Positions 7,012 through 13,965 of a stretch of DNA of 19,985 bases are shown here, in pieces; within the stretch, counting starts at the first letter, position 1; every line of letters starts with the position of its first letter. Origin of the DNA: JBLNCE01 sp050260415. Lineage in GTDB: Bacteria; Bacillota; UBA4882; JAAYXC01. The notes beneath the pieces were generated by a model. The model searched no databases and was not told the origin of the DNA. It saw nothing but the letters and a program-made list of their open reading frames with translations. The position numbers and the translations under genes were made by a program. The stretch is from positions 1 through 19,985 of the forward strand of contig JBLNCE010000030.1 of assembly GCA_050260415.1 (NCBI GenBank). The letters run 5' to 3'.

Positions 7012-7779
7012 ATGATCCAGGTGCGGGAAGTATCGCTCTCCTATAGCGGCCATGAACGCGAATTGGAAGATGTCTCGTTCGCGGCGAACGCCGGTGAGTT
7101 CGTCAGCCTCGTCGGCCCGAGCGGGTGCGGCAAGTCCAGCCTACTGCGGATCATCGCCGGCGTCCTGAAACCCCTCGCTGGACGGGTAACGGTCGGGGGA
7201 CAGCTGGTCGAGAACCGCCTGGCGAAGGTCGGTTTTGTCCCCCAGGACGGACTGCTCCTGCCTTGGCGAAAAGTCCTGGCCAACGTGGCGCTGCCGCTCG
7301 AACTGGCGGGCATACCGGCGGCTGAACGCGAGCGGCGGGCGGGCGCCCTGCTGGAACTCGTCGGCATGGCGTCGGCCGCGACGAAATACCCCGACGCCCT
7401 CTCCGGCGGCGAACGGCAGCGGGTGGCCATCGCCCGGGCCTTGGCCGGCGCCCCGGAGGTGCTGCTGCTCGACGAGCCCTTTGGCTCCCTGGACGCCATC
7501 ACCCGGGACGAACTCAACTTGACCCTCCAGGACGTCTGGCTCCATACGAACGCCACCGTCCTCCTCGTCACGCACAGCATCGCGGAGGCGGTCTTCCTTT
7601 CCGACCGGGTCCTCGTCATGGGGGAACGGCCCGGCCGGATCCTGGGGACGGTCGCGGTCGAACTGCCGCGGCCGCGCGGCACCGCCGATCTTGGCCGGCC
7701 CGATCTGGCGGCGCTGGCCAGCAAGGTCCGGAGCATACTGGCGGCTGGAGGTGAGACGCATGCGGGCCGCGTCTCATGA
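7012..7779 (+). CDS. ABC transporter ATP-binding protein of probable riboflavin importer
   Basis: A 255-residue ATPase of the nitrate/sulfonate/taurine (SsuB/TauB-like) type. Motifs are in order: Walker A GPSGCGKSS, Q-loop VPQDGLLLPW, signature LSGGERQRVAIARAL, Walker B VLLLDEPFGSLD and switch histidine LLVTHSIAEAV. It would power the permease encoded next, on the cytoplasmic side. It is the first gene after the FMN riboswitch terminator, with GGAGG at 7001-7005 placed 6 nt before the ATG. It overlaps the permease gene by 20 bp. The sequence alone would fit several substrates; assignment to riboflavin rests on the riboswitch and the gene order. Confidence 0.92.
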   Translation: MIQVREVSLSYSGHERELEDVSFAANAGEFVSLVGPSGCGKSSLLRIIAGVLKPLAGRVTVGGQLVENRLAKVGFVPQDGLLLPWRKVLANVALPLELAGIPAAERERRAGALLELVGMASAATKYPDALSGGERQRVAIARALAGAPEVLLLDEPFGSLDAITRDELNLTLQDVWLHTNATVLLVTHSIAEAVFLSDRVLVMGERPGRILGTVAVELPRPRGTADLGRPDLAALASKVRSILAAGGETHAGRVS

Positions 7780-8518
7780 GTCAAGCGGGCTCATCTGGGG
7801 TTTATGCGGAATGGCTCTGTTCTTCCTGGGTTGGGCGGCCCTCGCCGGGCTTTACCCGCCTTTCATCCTGCCGGGACCCGGCGCCGTCCTGGCACGTTTG
7901 CCGGATTTTCTGAGGGAAGGCTATGCCCGCCACCTCTGGGTCACCCTCATGGAAGCGGGGACGGGTTTTCTGTTGGGGTTGTCCCTGGCCCTGCCCCTCG
8001 GCACGGCCCTGGCCCGCTGGCGCTGGCTCGAAAAGCTTGTGGCGCCCTACATCGTCGGCGCGCAGGCGATCCCCATCGTCGCGCTGGCTCCCCTGCTCAT
8101 TCTCTGGTTCGGCACGGGGCTCCTGCCAAAAGTACTGGTCGCCGCCCTCGTGGCTTTTTTTCCCATCCTCACGAATGTGATCGTGGGGTTCAAGAGCGTC
8201 GATCCCCGCCTGGTGGAGCTGCTGACCATCATGGGTGCCGGCCGGTGGCGGCGTTGGCGCCTGCTCGAGGTGCCGGCGGCTTTGCCGGTCATCTTCGCCG
8301 GGCTGCGCGTGGGCTTGACTCTGTCCGTGATCGGCGCCGTGGTCGGCGAGTTCGCGGGCGCGGATCGGGGTTTGGGGTTTCTCGTCAACTGGGCCAAGGG
8401 GCTTTTCGATACGCCGTTGATGTTCCTGGCCCTGATCCTTTTGGCGATGATCGGCGTCGCCCTCTATCTATCCCTGGTCTTGGCGGAGCGTCTGCTCATC
8501 CCGTGGCGGAGTAAATAG
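7760..8518 (+). CDS. ribX: ABC transporter permease, probable riboflavin importer (RibX-like)
   Basis: A 252-residue BPD_transp_1 permease with about six membrane segments. The EAA-like cytoplasmic loop is VELLTIMGAGRWRRWRLLEV, the contact site for the ATPase. The ATG at 7760 is selected because GGAGGTGA ends 6 nt upstream and the first membrane segment (IWGLCGMALFFLGWAALAGL) follows soon after; an in-frame start at 7691 would add 23 polar residues. It overlaps the ATPase gene by 20 bp, implying coupled translation. FMN-riboswitch-linked permeases of this family have been called RibX in the RibXY riboflavin systems. The family is sure; substrate assignment is by context. Confidence 0.85.
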   Translation: MRAASHESSGLIWGLCGMALFFLGWAALAGLYPPFILPGPGAVLARLPDFLREGYARHLWVTLMEAGTGFLLGLSLALPLGTALARWRWLEKLVAPYIVGAQAIPIVALAPLLILWFGTGLLPKVLVAALVAFFPILTNVIVGFKSVDPRLVELLTIMGAGRWRRWRLLEVPAALPVIFAGLRVGLTLSVIGAVVGEFAGADRGLGFLVNWAKGLFDTPLMFLALILLAMIGVALYLSLVLAERLLIPWRSK

Positions 8519-8550
8519 ACAAACCAGATTAACAGGAGGAGTATTTATCT

Positions 8551-9537
8551 ATGAAAAAACGTATGTTCTTTGCGATCCTATCCGCGACCCTTGTTCTGGG
8601 TATAGCTTTCCATCTCCCGGCCCAGGGACGTGAGACGCGCACGGTCCGGGTATCCATGGGCTACATCCCCAACGTCCAGTTCGCCCCGTGGTACGTGGCG
8701 GAGGCGCTGGGCTACTTCGCCCGGGAAGACATCAAGGTCGAGATGGATTACAGCATGGACGTCGACGGCCTGCTCCTCCTGGGCCAGGGGAAGAAAGATT
8801 TTGCCGTGGCCGGCGGCGACATGGTGATCATCGGCCGCTCCCAGGGGCTTCCCATCACGTACGTCGCCACGTTATACGCCAGATTCCCGGTGAGCATCGT
8901 CTCATTGGCGGCGGCGGACATCAAGACCCTCGGCGACTTGCGTGGCAAGCGGGTTGGCTTGCCTTTCTTGAGCGGCACGAGCTATATCGCCATGCGGGCC
9001 ATGTTGGCCCAGGCCAAAATGCAGGAGAGCGACCTGAGACTCCTGGCGGTCGGTTACACGCAGATCCAATCGCTCCTGACGGACAAGATCGACGCTGCGG
9101 TCGTCTTCGCCAATAACGAACCGGTCCAACTGGCCGTGCAGGGGCATAAGTTTTTCCAGATAAACTCGTCCGACTATTTCCCCCTCGTGGGACACGGCCT
9201 GGTCACAAGCGAGCGGCTGATAAAGGAAGACCCCGCCCTCGTGCGCGCCTTTACGCGGGCGACGGTCAAGGCCATGGACTATACGCTCCACAATCCCAAA
9301 GAGGCCTTTAAACTTGTCCAAAAGGCGATCGACTTGCCCGAGAAGGACGCCGAAGTGCAATACCGGGTTCTGCAAGCTTCGATGCGGCTATGGGAGAACG
9401 CCTACACGGGCAAGCACGGCCTCGGCAGTTCGGACCCCGCGGCGTGGGCCGATTCGCAGCGGTTCATGCTCGAACACGGGTTTATCAAGAGCACGACCGA
9501 TGTGAGGAAGATAATGAGCAACGCGTTTCTTAAATAA
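8551..9537 (+). CDS. ribY: NMT1/THI5-like substrate-binding protein, probable riboflavin-binding RibY
   Basis: A 328-residue exported binding protein. A Sec signal peptide (KKR then a hydrophobic core to about residue 26) has no cysteine, so it is not a lipoprotein. The mature part has the NMT1-like opening GYIPNVQFAPWYVAEALGYF, the block DFAVAGGDMVIIGRSQGLP, LGDLRGKRVGLPFLSGTSY and DAAVVFANNEPVQL. It starts 32 bp after the permease with AGGAGG well placed. Proteins of this family in FMN-riboswitch operons have been described as riboflavin-binding RibY, while relatives bind pyrimidine thiamine precursors; the riboswitch argues for a flavin. Free rather than lipid-anchored binding protein would fit an organism with a periplasm. 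Confidence 0.87.
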   Translation: MKKRMFFAILSATLVLGIAFHLPAQGRETRTVRVSMGYIPNVQFAPWYVAEALGYFAREDIKVEMDYSMDVDGLLLLGQGKKDFAVAGGDMVIIGRSQGLPITYVATLYARFPVSIVSLAAADIKTLGDLRGKRVGLPFLSGTSYIAMRAMLAQAKMQESDLRLLAVGYTQIQSLLTDKIDAAVVFANNEPVQLAVQGHKFFQINSSDYFPLVGHGLVTSERLIKEDPALVRAFTRATVKAMDYTLHNPKEAFKLVQKAIDLPEKDAEVQYRVLQASMRLWENAYTGKHGLGSSDPAAWADSQRFMLEHGFIKSTTDVRKIMSNAFLK

Positions 9538-9593
9538 GTACAAAGTACAAAGTACTAAGTACTAGGTACTAAGTAATGACGTTAGACGTAAAA
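9538..9593. repeat. Eight-unit degenerate heptamer repeat starting at the stop codon of ribY
   Basis: Eight consecutive 7-bp periods begin on the base after the TAA stop: GTACAAA twice, GTACTAA, GTACTAG, GTACTAA, then GTAATGA, CGTTAGA and CGTAAAA. The unit drifts along the array, and on the other strand the end of the array reads TCTAACG, linking it to the TCTAACC unit at 6704. Function unknown. Confidence 0.8.
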
Positions 9594-9608
9594 ACATTTG
9601 GATAATCT

Positions 9609-9682
9609 AACCACGAAACACGCGAAAGGCACGAAAATTACACGATAAATCACTTTCGTGGCCATTCTTGTGTTTCGTGGTT
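9609..9682. terminator. Long inverted repeat between convergent genes
   Basis: Perfect 13-bp arms AACCACGAAACAC (9609-9621) and GTGTTTCGTGGTT (9670-9682), with an inner pair CACGAAA (9630-9636) and TTTCGTG (9654-9660). The right arm is followed by TTTT on the plus strand, so it can act as terminator for the ABC importer, and it abuts the sulfatase stop codon on the other strand. CACGAAA-rich inverted repeats of this type occur as dispersed intergenic elements in many genomes, so it may also be a repeat element. Confidence 0.6.
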
Positions 9683-11065
9683 TTACAACTCGACCCAATC
9701 CCCGTGTTCCCGCGCCCATGCCCGGCACTCTTCGTGCAGCCGTTGCCGGATCTCGGCATGGCGATCGTCCGCGGCGAGGTTCTCCATCTCCAGGGGATCC
9801 GTTCGTAAATCATACAGTTCCGGGGCATCGTCAGGGTCGTAGATGTATTTATAACGGCGCGTGATCACCGCGCGCCGGATCTCGCCTAGATCGGGATTTC
9901 CCGAATACTGGCAAAACACGCTTCTATCCAGGGGGGCCGCGTCGCCGCTAATGGCTCCGGCCAACGACCGGCCATCGAGGTCCGGCAGGGGGAGGCCGCC
10001 GATCAGATCAACCAGAGTGGGGAAGACGTCCAGGTGGGAGACGGGAACGTCAAAGGTGCGCCCCCTTCCGCCCGGGACGCTGACGACCAACGGGATCCGG
10101 ATCGCTTGTTCGTAGAGTTCCATCTTTTGATACATACCGTGCTGGCCTAGGTGATCGCCGTGATCCGCGGTAAAGACCACCACCGTCCGCCCGGCCTCAC
10201 CCGTTTCCTCGAGGGCTTGTAGAATACGGCCGATCCCGTCGTCGGCCAGACGAACCAACCCGAGGTGCGCCGCCCAGGCCCGGCGCCAGCCGTCCATGGA
10301 GACACCGGCCGCCAGCTGCGCGGCCACGCATTCGCGCCGCCGCGGAGGCTCGCCGCGCGCCGGCATGCCGATGTTGGCCGGCAATTCCACCGCCTCGGGA
10401 GGGAAGAGCGAGAAGTAAGGCTCCGGCAGGTGCAACGGCGGATGCGGGGCCCACAAATTGACGAAGAGCGCGAACGGTCCGCTTTTCTGGCCGCGGATAA
10501 ACTCGACCGCACGCCGGCAATAATAGACGTCCCGGAAGTATTCCTCGGGGTACGGCCATCTCGAGACCGCGGCATTGGAATACCTGGTCTTCCTTACGAC
10601 CCCGCGGGTCTTTTCCAGGACTTCGTCCTGATGGCCCGGGGGACGCCCCGGGAAGAAACCTTGCGCCTCGGCATACCGCGCATAATCTTCATTGCTTACC
10701 CAGGCGGCGAAGGGAAACCGGTCCTTGAGGCACGGCTTGACCCGTATATGGTCGACACCGATCTGCGCCACATGGTAACCGCGCTCGTGGAGGTACTGTT
10801 GGATGGTAACGTTGTCCCGCGCGCGCACGCCGTGCCAGTCATTAAAGACCACGCCGTTCTTGGTGGGATAGAGGCCCGTGGCCAAGGCGGTCCGGGCGGG
10901 CACGCAGAGGGGGCAGGTGTTATAGGCCCTGGTGAATACCGTGCCGCGGGAGGCTAATTGATTGAGGCGCGGCGCCACTTCCAGACCGGCCTGGACCATG
11001 CCCAGGCTGTCGGCACGCTGGTGGTCCGTCATGACGACCAAGATATTCAGCGTTTCCTTCGACAA
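9683..11065 (-). CDS. Sulfatase (arylsulfatase family, Cys-type)
   Basis: A 460-residue alkaline-phosphatase-superfamily sulfatase. It opens with NILVVMTDHQRADSLG (metal-binding D14), and has the formylglycine signature C54-V-P-A-R58 followed by TALATGLYP. A later VVVFTADHGDHLGQHG supplies the other metal ligands. No signal peptide is seen, so it is probably cytoplasmic and acts on imported glycan pieces. Cys-type sulfatases need activation to formylglycine by a maturase (anSME or FGE), and none is in the window. I chose TTG at 11065 as start: AGGGG lies 7 nt upstream and the domain begins there; the frame stays open further upstream to about 11293 but with no family-like sequence. It follows the repressor gene on the same strand. 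Substrate is unknown. Confidence 0.87.
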   Translation of the reverse strand: MSKETLNILVVMTDHQRADSLGMVQAGLEVAPRLNQLASRGTVFTRAYNTCPLCVPARTALATGLYPTKNGVVFNDWHGVRARDNVTIQQYLHERGYHVAQIGVDHIRVKPCLKDRFPFAAWVSNEDYARYAEAQGFFPGRPPGHQDEVLEKTRGVVRKTRYSNAAVSRWPYPEEYFRDVYYCRRAVEFIRGQKSGPFALFVNLWAPHPPLHLPEPYFSLFPPEAVELPANIGMPARGEPPRRRECVAAQLAAGVSMDGWRRAWAAHLGLVRLADDGIGRILQALEETGEAGRTVVVFTADHGDHLGQHGMYQKMELYEQAIRIPLVVSVPGGRGRTFDVPVSHLDVFPTLVDLIGGLPLPDLDGRSLAGAISGDAAPLDRSVFCQYSGNPDLGEIRRAVITRRYKYIYDPDDAPELYDLRTDPLEMENLAADDRHAEIRQRLHEECRAWAREHGDWVEL

Positions 11066-11374
11066 AACAGGACCCCTGCCTTTGAACCGGGATTTCTGGC
11101 GCACCTTGACCGGCCGCGGCTGTTGCCCTTGAAGTCGAGGGTAAGCGCATGGCCGCCTCGAGACTCTGGAGAGGCGCGTCGGCGGTGGGGAACCGCCGTT
11201 CTCGATCTTGGTGGGACGATGTCCATGTTCCAGTGATAACAATACTGTGGCCGCCCCATGATTCCTCTCGGCAAACGCCATGGAACTGCGCAATTAAATT
11301 GCGCGCCCAAAGTCCCCTTAATATCCGCCGCTGCTGTGGCGGCTCCTGTCACCTCCTTCGTGTCGGAGGAGGAA
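11066..11374. other. Intergenic region between repressor and sulfatase
   Basis: This 309-base stretch holds no gene that I can support. It contains a perfect 17-bp palindrome (11288-11304, GCGCAATT with AATTGCGC around a central A) that may be an operator or a hairpin, and on the minus strand a perfect Shine-Dalgarno AAGGAGGTGA (11358-11349) with no ATG, GTG or TTG at usual spacing. Frames running into the sulfatase gene are open but resemble no protein I know. Confidence 0.5.
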
Positions 11375-12517
11375 TCAATCCCCGCTCTCGGCCGGGGCCA
11401 AGACACCGGCGGCGAGGGGGCGGCAGGAATTCCTGATGACCAGCTCCGGTTGGAAAGAATAGACTTTGCGCTCATGACTGTTGGAGACAGTGCCGTCTAT
11501 CTGCCCCAGCAAAAGATGGGCCGCGAGCCGTCCCGCTTCCTGCTTGGGATGGGTCAGGCTGGTCAAGCGGATGGGTTGCAGTTGCGCCAGGACCGAATCG
11601 TCGAAACCGACCACCGAGATGTCGTCGGGCACGGTGAGACCCGCCTCCCAGATGGCACGGTAACCATCCACGGCCGTCTCGTCGTTATAATAGAAGATGG
11701 CCGTCGGCCGCCGCGGGCCAAGGGCCAGCAATTCCTTGGTCTGCAGATAGCCCACGGGCGTATACGGCTCTGGTTCGCGAAACGGCCTCACGAGAAGGGG
11801 ATCCAGCACGCAGCCGGCATCGGCCAGGGCAAGTTGGTAACCGCGGAACCGGTTGACGGCGGGTAGATGGACCTCTTTGTAGACCATGGCGATACGCCTG
11901 TGCCCCAGATCCGTCAGATACTTGGTGGCCTTGTAACCCCCCTCCTCGTCGCGAAGGACGATGGCCGGAGCCTGCAGCGTGGGAACCTCCGTGTCCATGA
12001 AGACCATCGGGATCCCGTCATCGATCATCGCCTGGAATTGCCCGAGGTTCGGGTTGGGTAAGGCGCTCATGGTTGGTTCCACGATCACCCCGCGCACCCC
12101 GTTCTCTTTCAGACGCTGCAACGCCCGTCCTTCTTGACGGAAGTGGTGGTTTGAGTGGGCCAGGACCAGTTGATAGCCCGCCGCTTGCGCCACTTCATCG
12201 ATACCGCGCACGATCTCCGGGAAGATGTACGTCGTGATCGCCGGACTCAACAGGGCGATGGTGCGTTGTTCCGCGGCCTTCTTGACCGGCGCCGGGCAGA
12301 TGAACGTACCGCGCCCTTGCTCGCGGCGAAGCCAACCGTCGTTCACCAATTCGGACAGGGCTTGGCGCACCGTAAAGCGGCTCACCCCAAACTGCTGCAT
12401 CAGTTCCGACTCGGAGGGCATGACGCCCCCCACCGGATACTGCCCGTTTCGGATCCCCGCCATCAACGCCTGTTTGACGCGGGTGTACTTTGGGATCTTG
12501 TCCCCGCTATCGCTCAT
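11375..12517 (-). CDS. AraR-like transcriptional repressor (GntR DNA-binding, LacI-type sugar-binding domain)
   Basis: A 380-residue regulator. Residues about 8-75 are a GntR-type winged helix (YTRVKQALMAGIRNGQYPVG; PSESELMQQFGVSRFTVRQAL; RREQGRGTFI). Residues about 85-375 form a LacI-like periplasmic-binding domain (IALLSPAITTYIFPEIVRGI; GVIVEPT; FDDSVLAQLQPIRLTSLTHP), the architecture of AraR. It should bind operator DNA and release on binding a sugar. AGGAGG lies 8 nt before the ATG. Two operator-like sites 21 bp apart lie just upstream (12543-12575) and a similar pair precedes the beta-galactosidase gene, so autoregulation and control of the sugar locus are likely. The effector is probably a galactoside-derived sugar rather than arabinose, judging from the neighbours. 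Confidence 0.9.
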   Translation of the reverse strand: MSDSGDKIPKYTRVKQALMAGIRNGQYPVGGVMPSESELMQQFGVSRFTVRQALSELVNDGWLRREQGRGTFICPAPVKKAAEQRTIALLSPAITTYIFPEIVRGIDEVAQAAGYQLVLAHSNHHFRQEGRALQRLKENGVRGVIVEPTMSALPNPNLGQFQAMIDDGIPMVFMDTEVPTLQAPAIVLRDEEGGYKATKYLTDLGHRRIAMVYKEVHLPAVNRFRGYQLALADAGCVLDPLLVRPFREPEPYTPVGYLQTKELLALGPRRPTAIFYYNDETAVDGYRAIWEAGLTVPDDISVVGFDDSVLAQLQPIRLTSLTHPKQEAGRLAAHLLLGQIDGTVSNSHERKVYSFQPELVIRNSCRPLAAGVLAPAESGD

Positions 12518-12542
12518 GGGTATCCTCCTTGAAGCGTTACTT

Positions 12543-12575
12543 TTGTGCGGACGTCTCCTCCGGTTGTCCGGACGT
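12543..12575 (-). promoter_or_regulatory. Tandem operator candidates upstream of the repressor gene
   Basis: TTGTGCGGACGT at 12543-12554 and TTGTCCGGACGT at 12564-12575, identical at 11 of 12 positions, with centres 21 bp apart (two helical turns). The second contains the perfect palindrome GTCCGGAC. The form resembles AraR operators of Bacillus (TTGTNCGTACAA type). They sit 26-58 bp upstream of the repressor ATG. Confidence 0.65.
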
Positions 12576-12699
12576 TTCTATGTTTCCACACCCGAGGTGA
12601 TGTTCCTTCCGGGCAGGCCGTCTTTTACGAGTTCGAGAGAGGCCCTGGCTCTGATGTCCCGCAACGAACTCCCAACGAGCACCCCGAAGTGGCAGTAGG

Positions 12700-12908
12700 C
12701 ACGCCCCGTCCAGAACCGGCGGCCGGTGAGGATTGTAACAGCCCGGTTCAACTTCGACCTGTACGCGTTCCCCAAGCGTAGATCGCAGTCCAGCCAAGGG
12801 ATCGATCGCATAAGGCGGCACCAGGCGGGTACTGCCGCGCCGCTGACCGTGAACCAGGCGGCATTAGGGCTTATTAATGCCAGGGTTTCCGGCTTACCGC
12901 AGCGGAGG
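12700..12908 (-). pseudogene. Remnant of a glycoside hydrolase, probably GH3
   Basis: On the minus strand two adjacent frames together read like the middle of a GH3 beta-glucosidase. The first has ETLALISPNAAWFTVSGAAV (near 12887-12830), resembling the GH3 block IAVIGPNA; after a frame change near 12820-12830 the second reads PPYAIDPLAGLRSTLGERVQ and then VEVEPGC and PVLDG, resembling the PPYxVSPLEGLRxxLG...V.YEPGC...PVLD stretch that precedes the PA14 insert in some GH3 enzymes. The catalytic N-terminal domain and the C-terminal part are absent. It lies between the permease and the repressor on the same strand, so a glycosidase gene has probably been deleted here. The family call is from memory of conserved motifs and not from an alignment. 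Confidence 0.45.
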
Positions 12909-12992
12909 AACGATCTCAGGCGCCGGCAGGCGGCCTCGTCGACGCAGGCTTCGTCGGTCTGCCAGTTCTGCAAGGCTCATCGACACCAGCCG

Positions 12993-13012
12993 CAATTACC
13001 AACCGGTAATTG
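12993..13012. repeat. Small perfect inverted repeat
   Basis: CAATTACC (12993-13000) and GGTAATTG (13005-13012) form 8-bp arms around AACC. It lies about 100 bp downstream of the second permease stop on the minus strand, in the gap (12909-13113) where no gene is seen. There is no T-run, so it is a weak terminator or a regulator-binding palindrome. Confidence 0.4.
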
Positions 13013-13113
13013 GTGATTCTGGTTGCGTGTGCAAAGAGGGCACGCCGTAATGTGCGCCGTCAAAAAGCCGCGACTACTTCCCCGGTCGGAGCAGGGCTCC
13101 GCCGACTCAGGCC

Positions 13114-13965
13114 TCAACCTTTCAAACCGGTCGTCACCACGCCTTGGATGATCTGCTTTTGCGCCAGGAAGAACAGGGTGATGATGGGCAGGGTATATAT
13201 CAGGGCGCTGGCGCACTGCACGGATGGCCAACTGTTGCCCATCGGATCGACATAGCCCAGGGCGAGCTTGATCGTGAGCGTCGTCTTGGCATCGGTCAAG
13301 AACATGATTGGGTTGATGAAATCGCTCCAAGCCCATTGAAAGACGAAGATCGCCACCACGGCGATACACGGGCCGGAAAGAGGCAGGAAAATACGGCGGA
13401 ATGTCTGAAACCAACTGCACCCGTCGAGGGTGGCCGCCTCCTCGAGTTCCTTGGGGATGGCGGCAAAGAACTGGCGGTAGAGGAAGATGTGGAAAGGACT
13501 CCCGGACAAGCCCCAGAGAACCCAGAGCCAATAAGTATCGGTAAGATGAAACCGGCTGAACAGGATGTAGGTCGGGACGATCGTCACCATGTGCGGCAGC
13601 ATCATCGTGGATAAGACGAGGATGAACAGGAAATTCCGTCCCGGCGCGCGCAGCCTGGCAAAACCATAGCCGACCAGGGCACTGGAAAACGTGAACGTCA
13701 CGACGCTGATCCCGGCGATGACCGAGGAATTGAAGAGGTACTTGGGAAAGTTGATCCAGGTCCAGGCCCGGATGTAGTTCACCCACTGCGGGATCCGCGG
13801 GAAGAAATGGAAGGGGTACTCATTATGCTCCGTCCTGAATTTGATCGAGGTCACGGCCATCCAGAGAAACGGGAAGAGAAAGACCAGGGTCAATCCGATC
13901 AGCAAGGCGTGGATGACAAATCTGCCGTAGCGGCGGCGCCGGCTGATGGAAGCGGTTTTGGTCAT
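13114..13965 (-). CDS. Sugar ABC transporter permease (CUT1, MalG-like)
   Basis: A 283-residue permease with about six membrane segments; the first is HALLIGLTLVFLFPFLWMAV. The EAA loop reads EEAATLDGCSWFQTFRRI, typical of the second permease (MalG/LacG type). It ends with the usual IIQGVVTTGLKG. The ATG at 13965 is chosen because GGAGGGGAAG precedes it and its ATGA overlaps the stop of the first permease; the longer reading frame from 14064 lies inside the neighbouring gene. With the other permease it forms the membrane channel for a sugar or oligosaccharide. No cognate ATPase gene is in the window, so a shared MsmX/MsmK-type ATPase elsewhere is likely. Confidence 0.92.
   Translation of the reverse strand: MTKTASISRRRRYGRFVIHALLIGLTLVFLFPFLWMAVTSIKFRTEHNEYPFHFFPRIPQWVNYIRAWTWINFPKYLFNSSVIAGISVVTFTFSSALVGYGFARLRAPGRNFLFILVLSTMMLPHMVTIVPTYILFSRFHLTDTYWLWVLWGLSGSPFHIFLYRQFFAAIPKELEEAATLDGCSWFQTFRRIFLPLSGPCIAVVAIFVFQWAWSDFINPIMFLTDAKTTLTIKLALGYVDPMGNSWPSVQCASALIYTLPIITLFFLAQKQIIQGVVTTGLKG

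Noticed and set aside
1..9593. Heptamer arrays considered as CRISPR or telomere-like repeats
   Set aside because: There are no spacers, the unit is only 7 bp and it drifts; no cas genes are present.
11047..11475. Minus-strand open frame overlapping the repressor end and the sulfatase start
   Set aside because: It overlaps two supported genes in another frame, and its sequence resembles nothing I know; the Shine-Dalgarno at 11358-11349 has no start codon at proper spacing in this frame.
13040..13113. Possible intrinsic terminator after the second sugar permease
   Set aside because: A GGAG/CTCC stem with a bulge exists just after the stop, but the T-run lies more than 20 nt further on, so it is not a proper intrinsic terminator.
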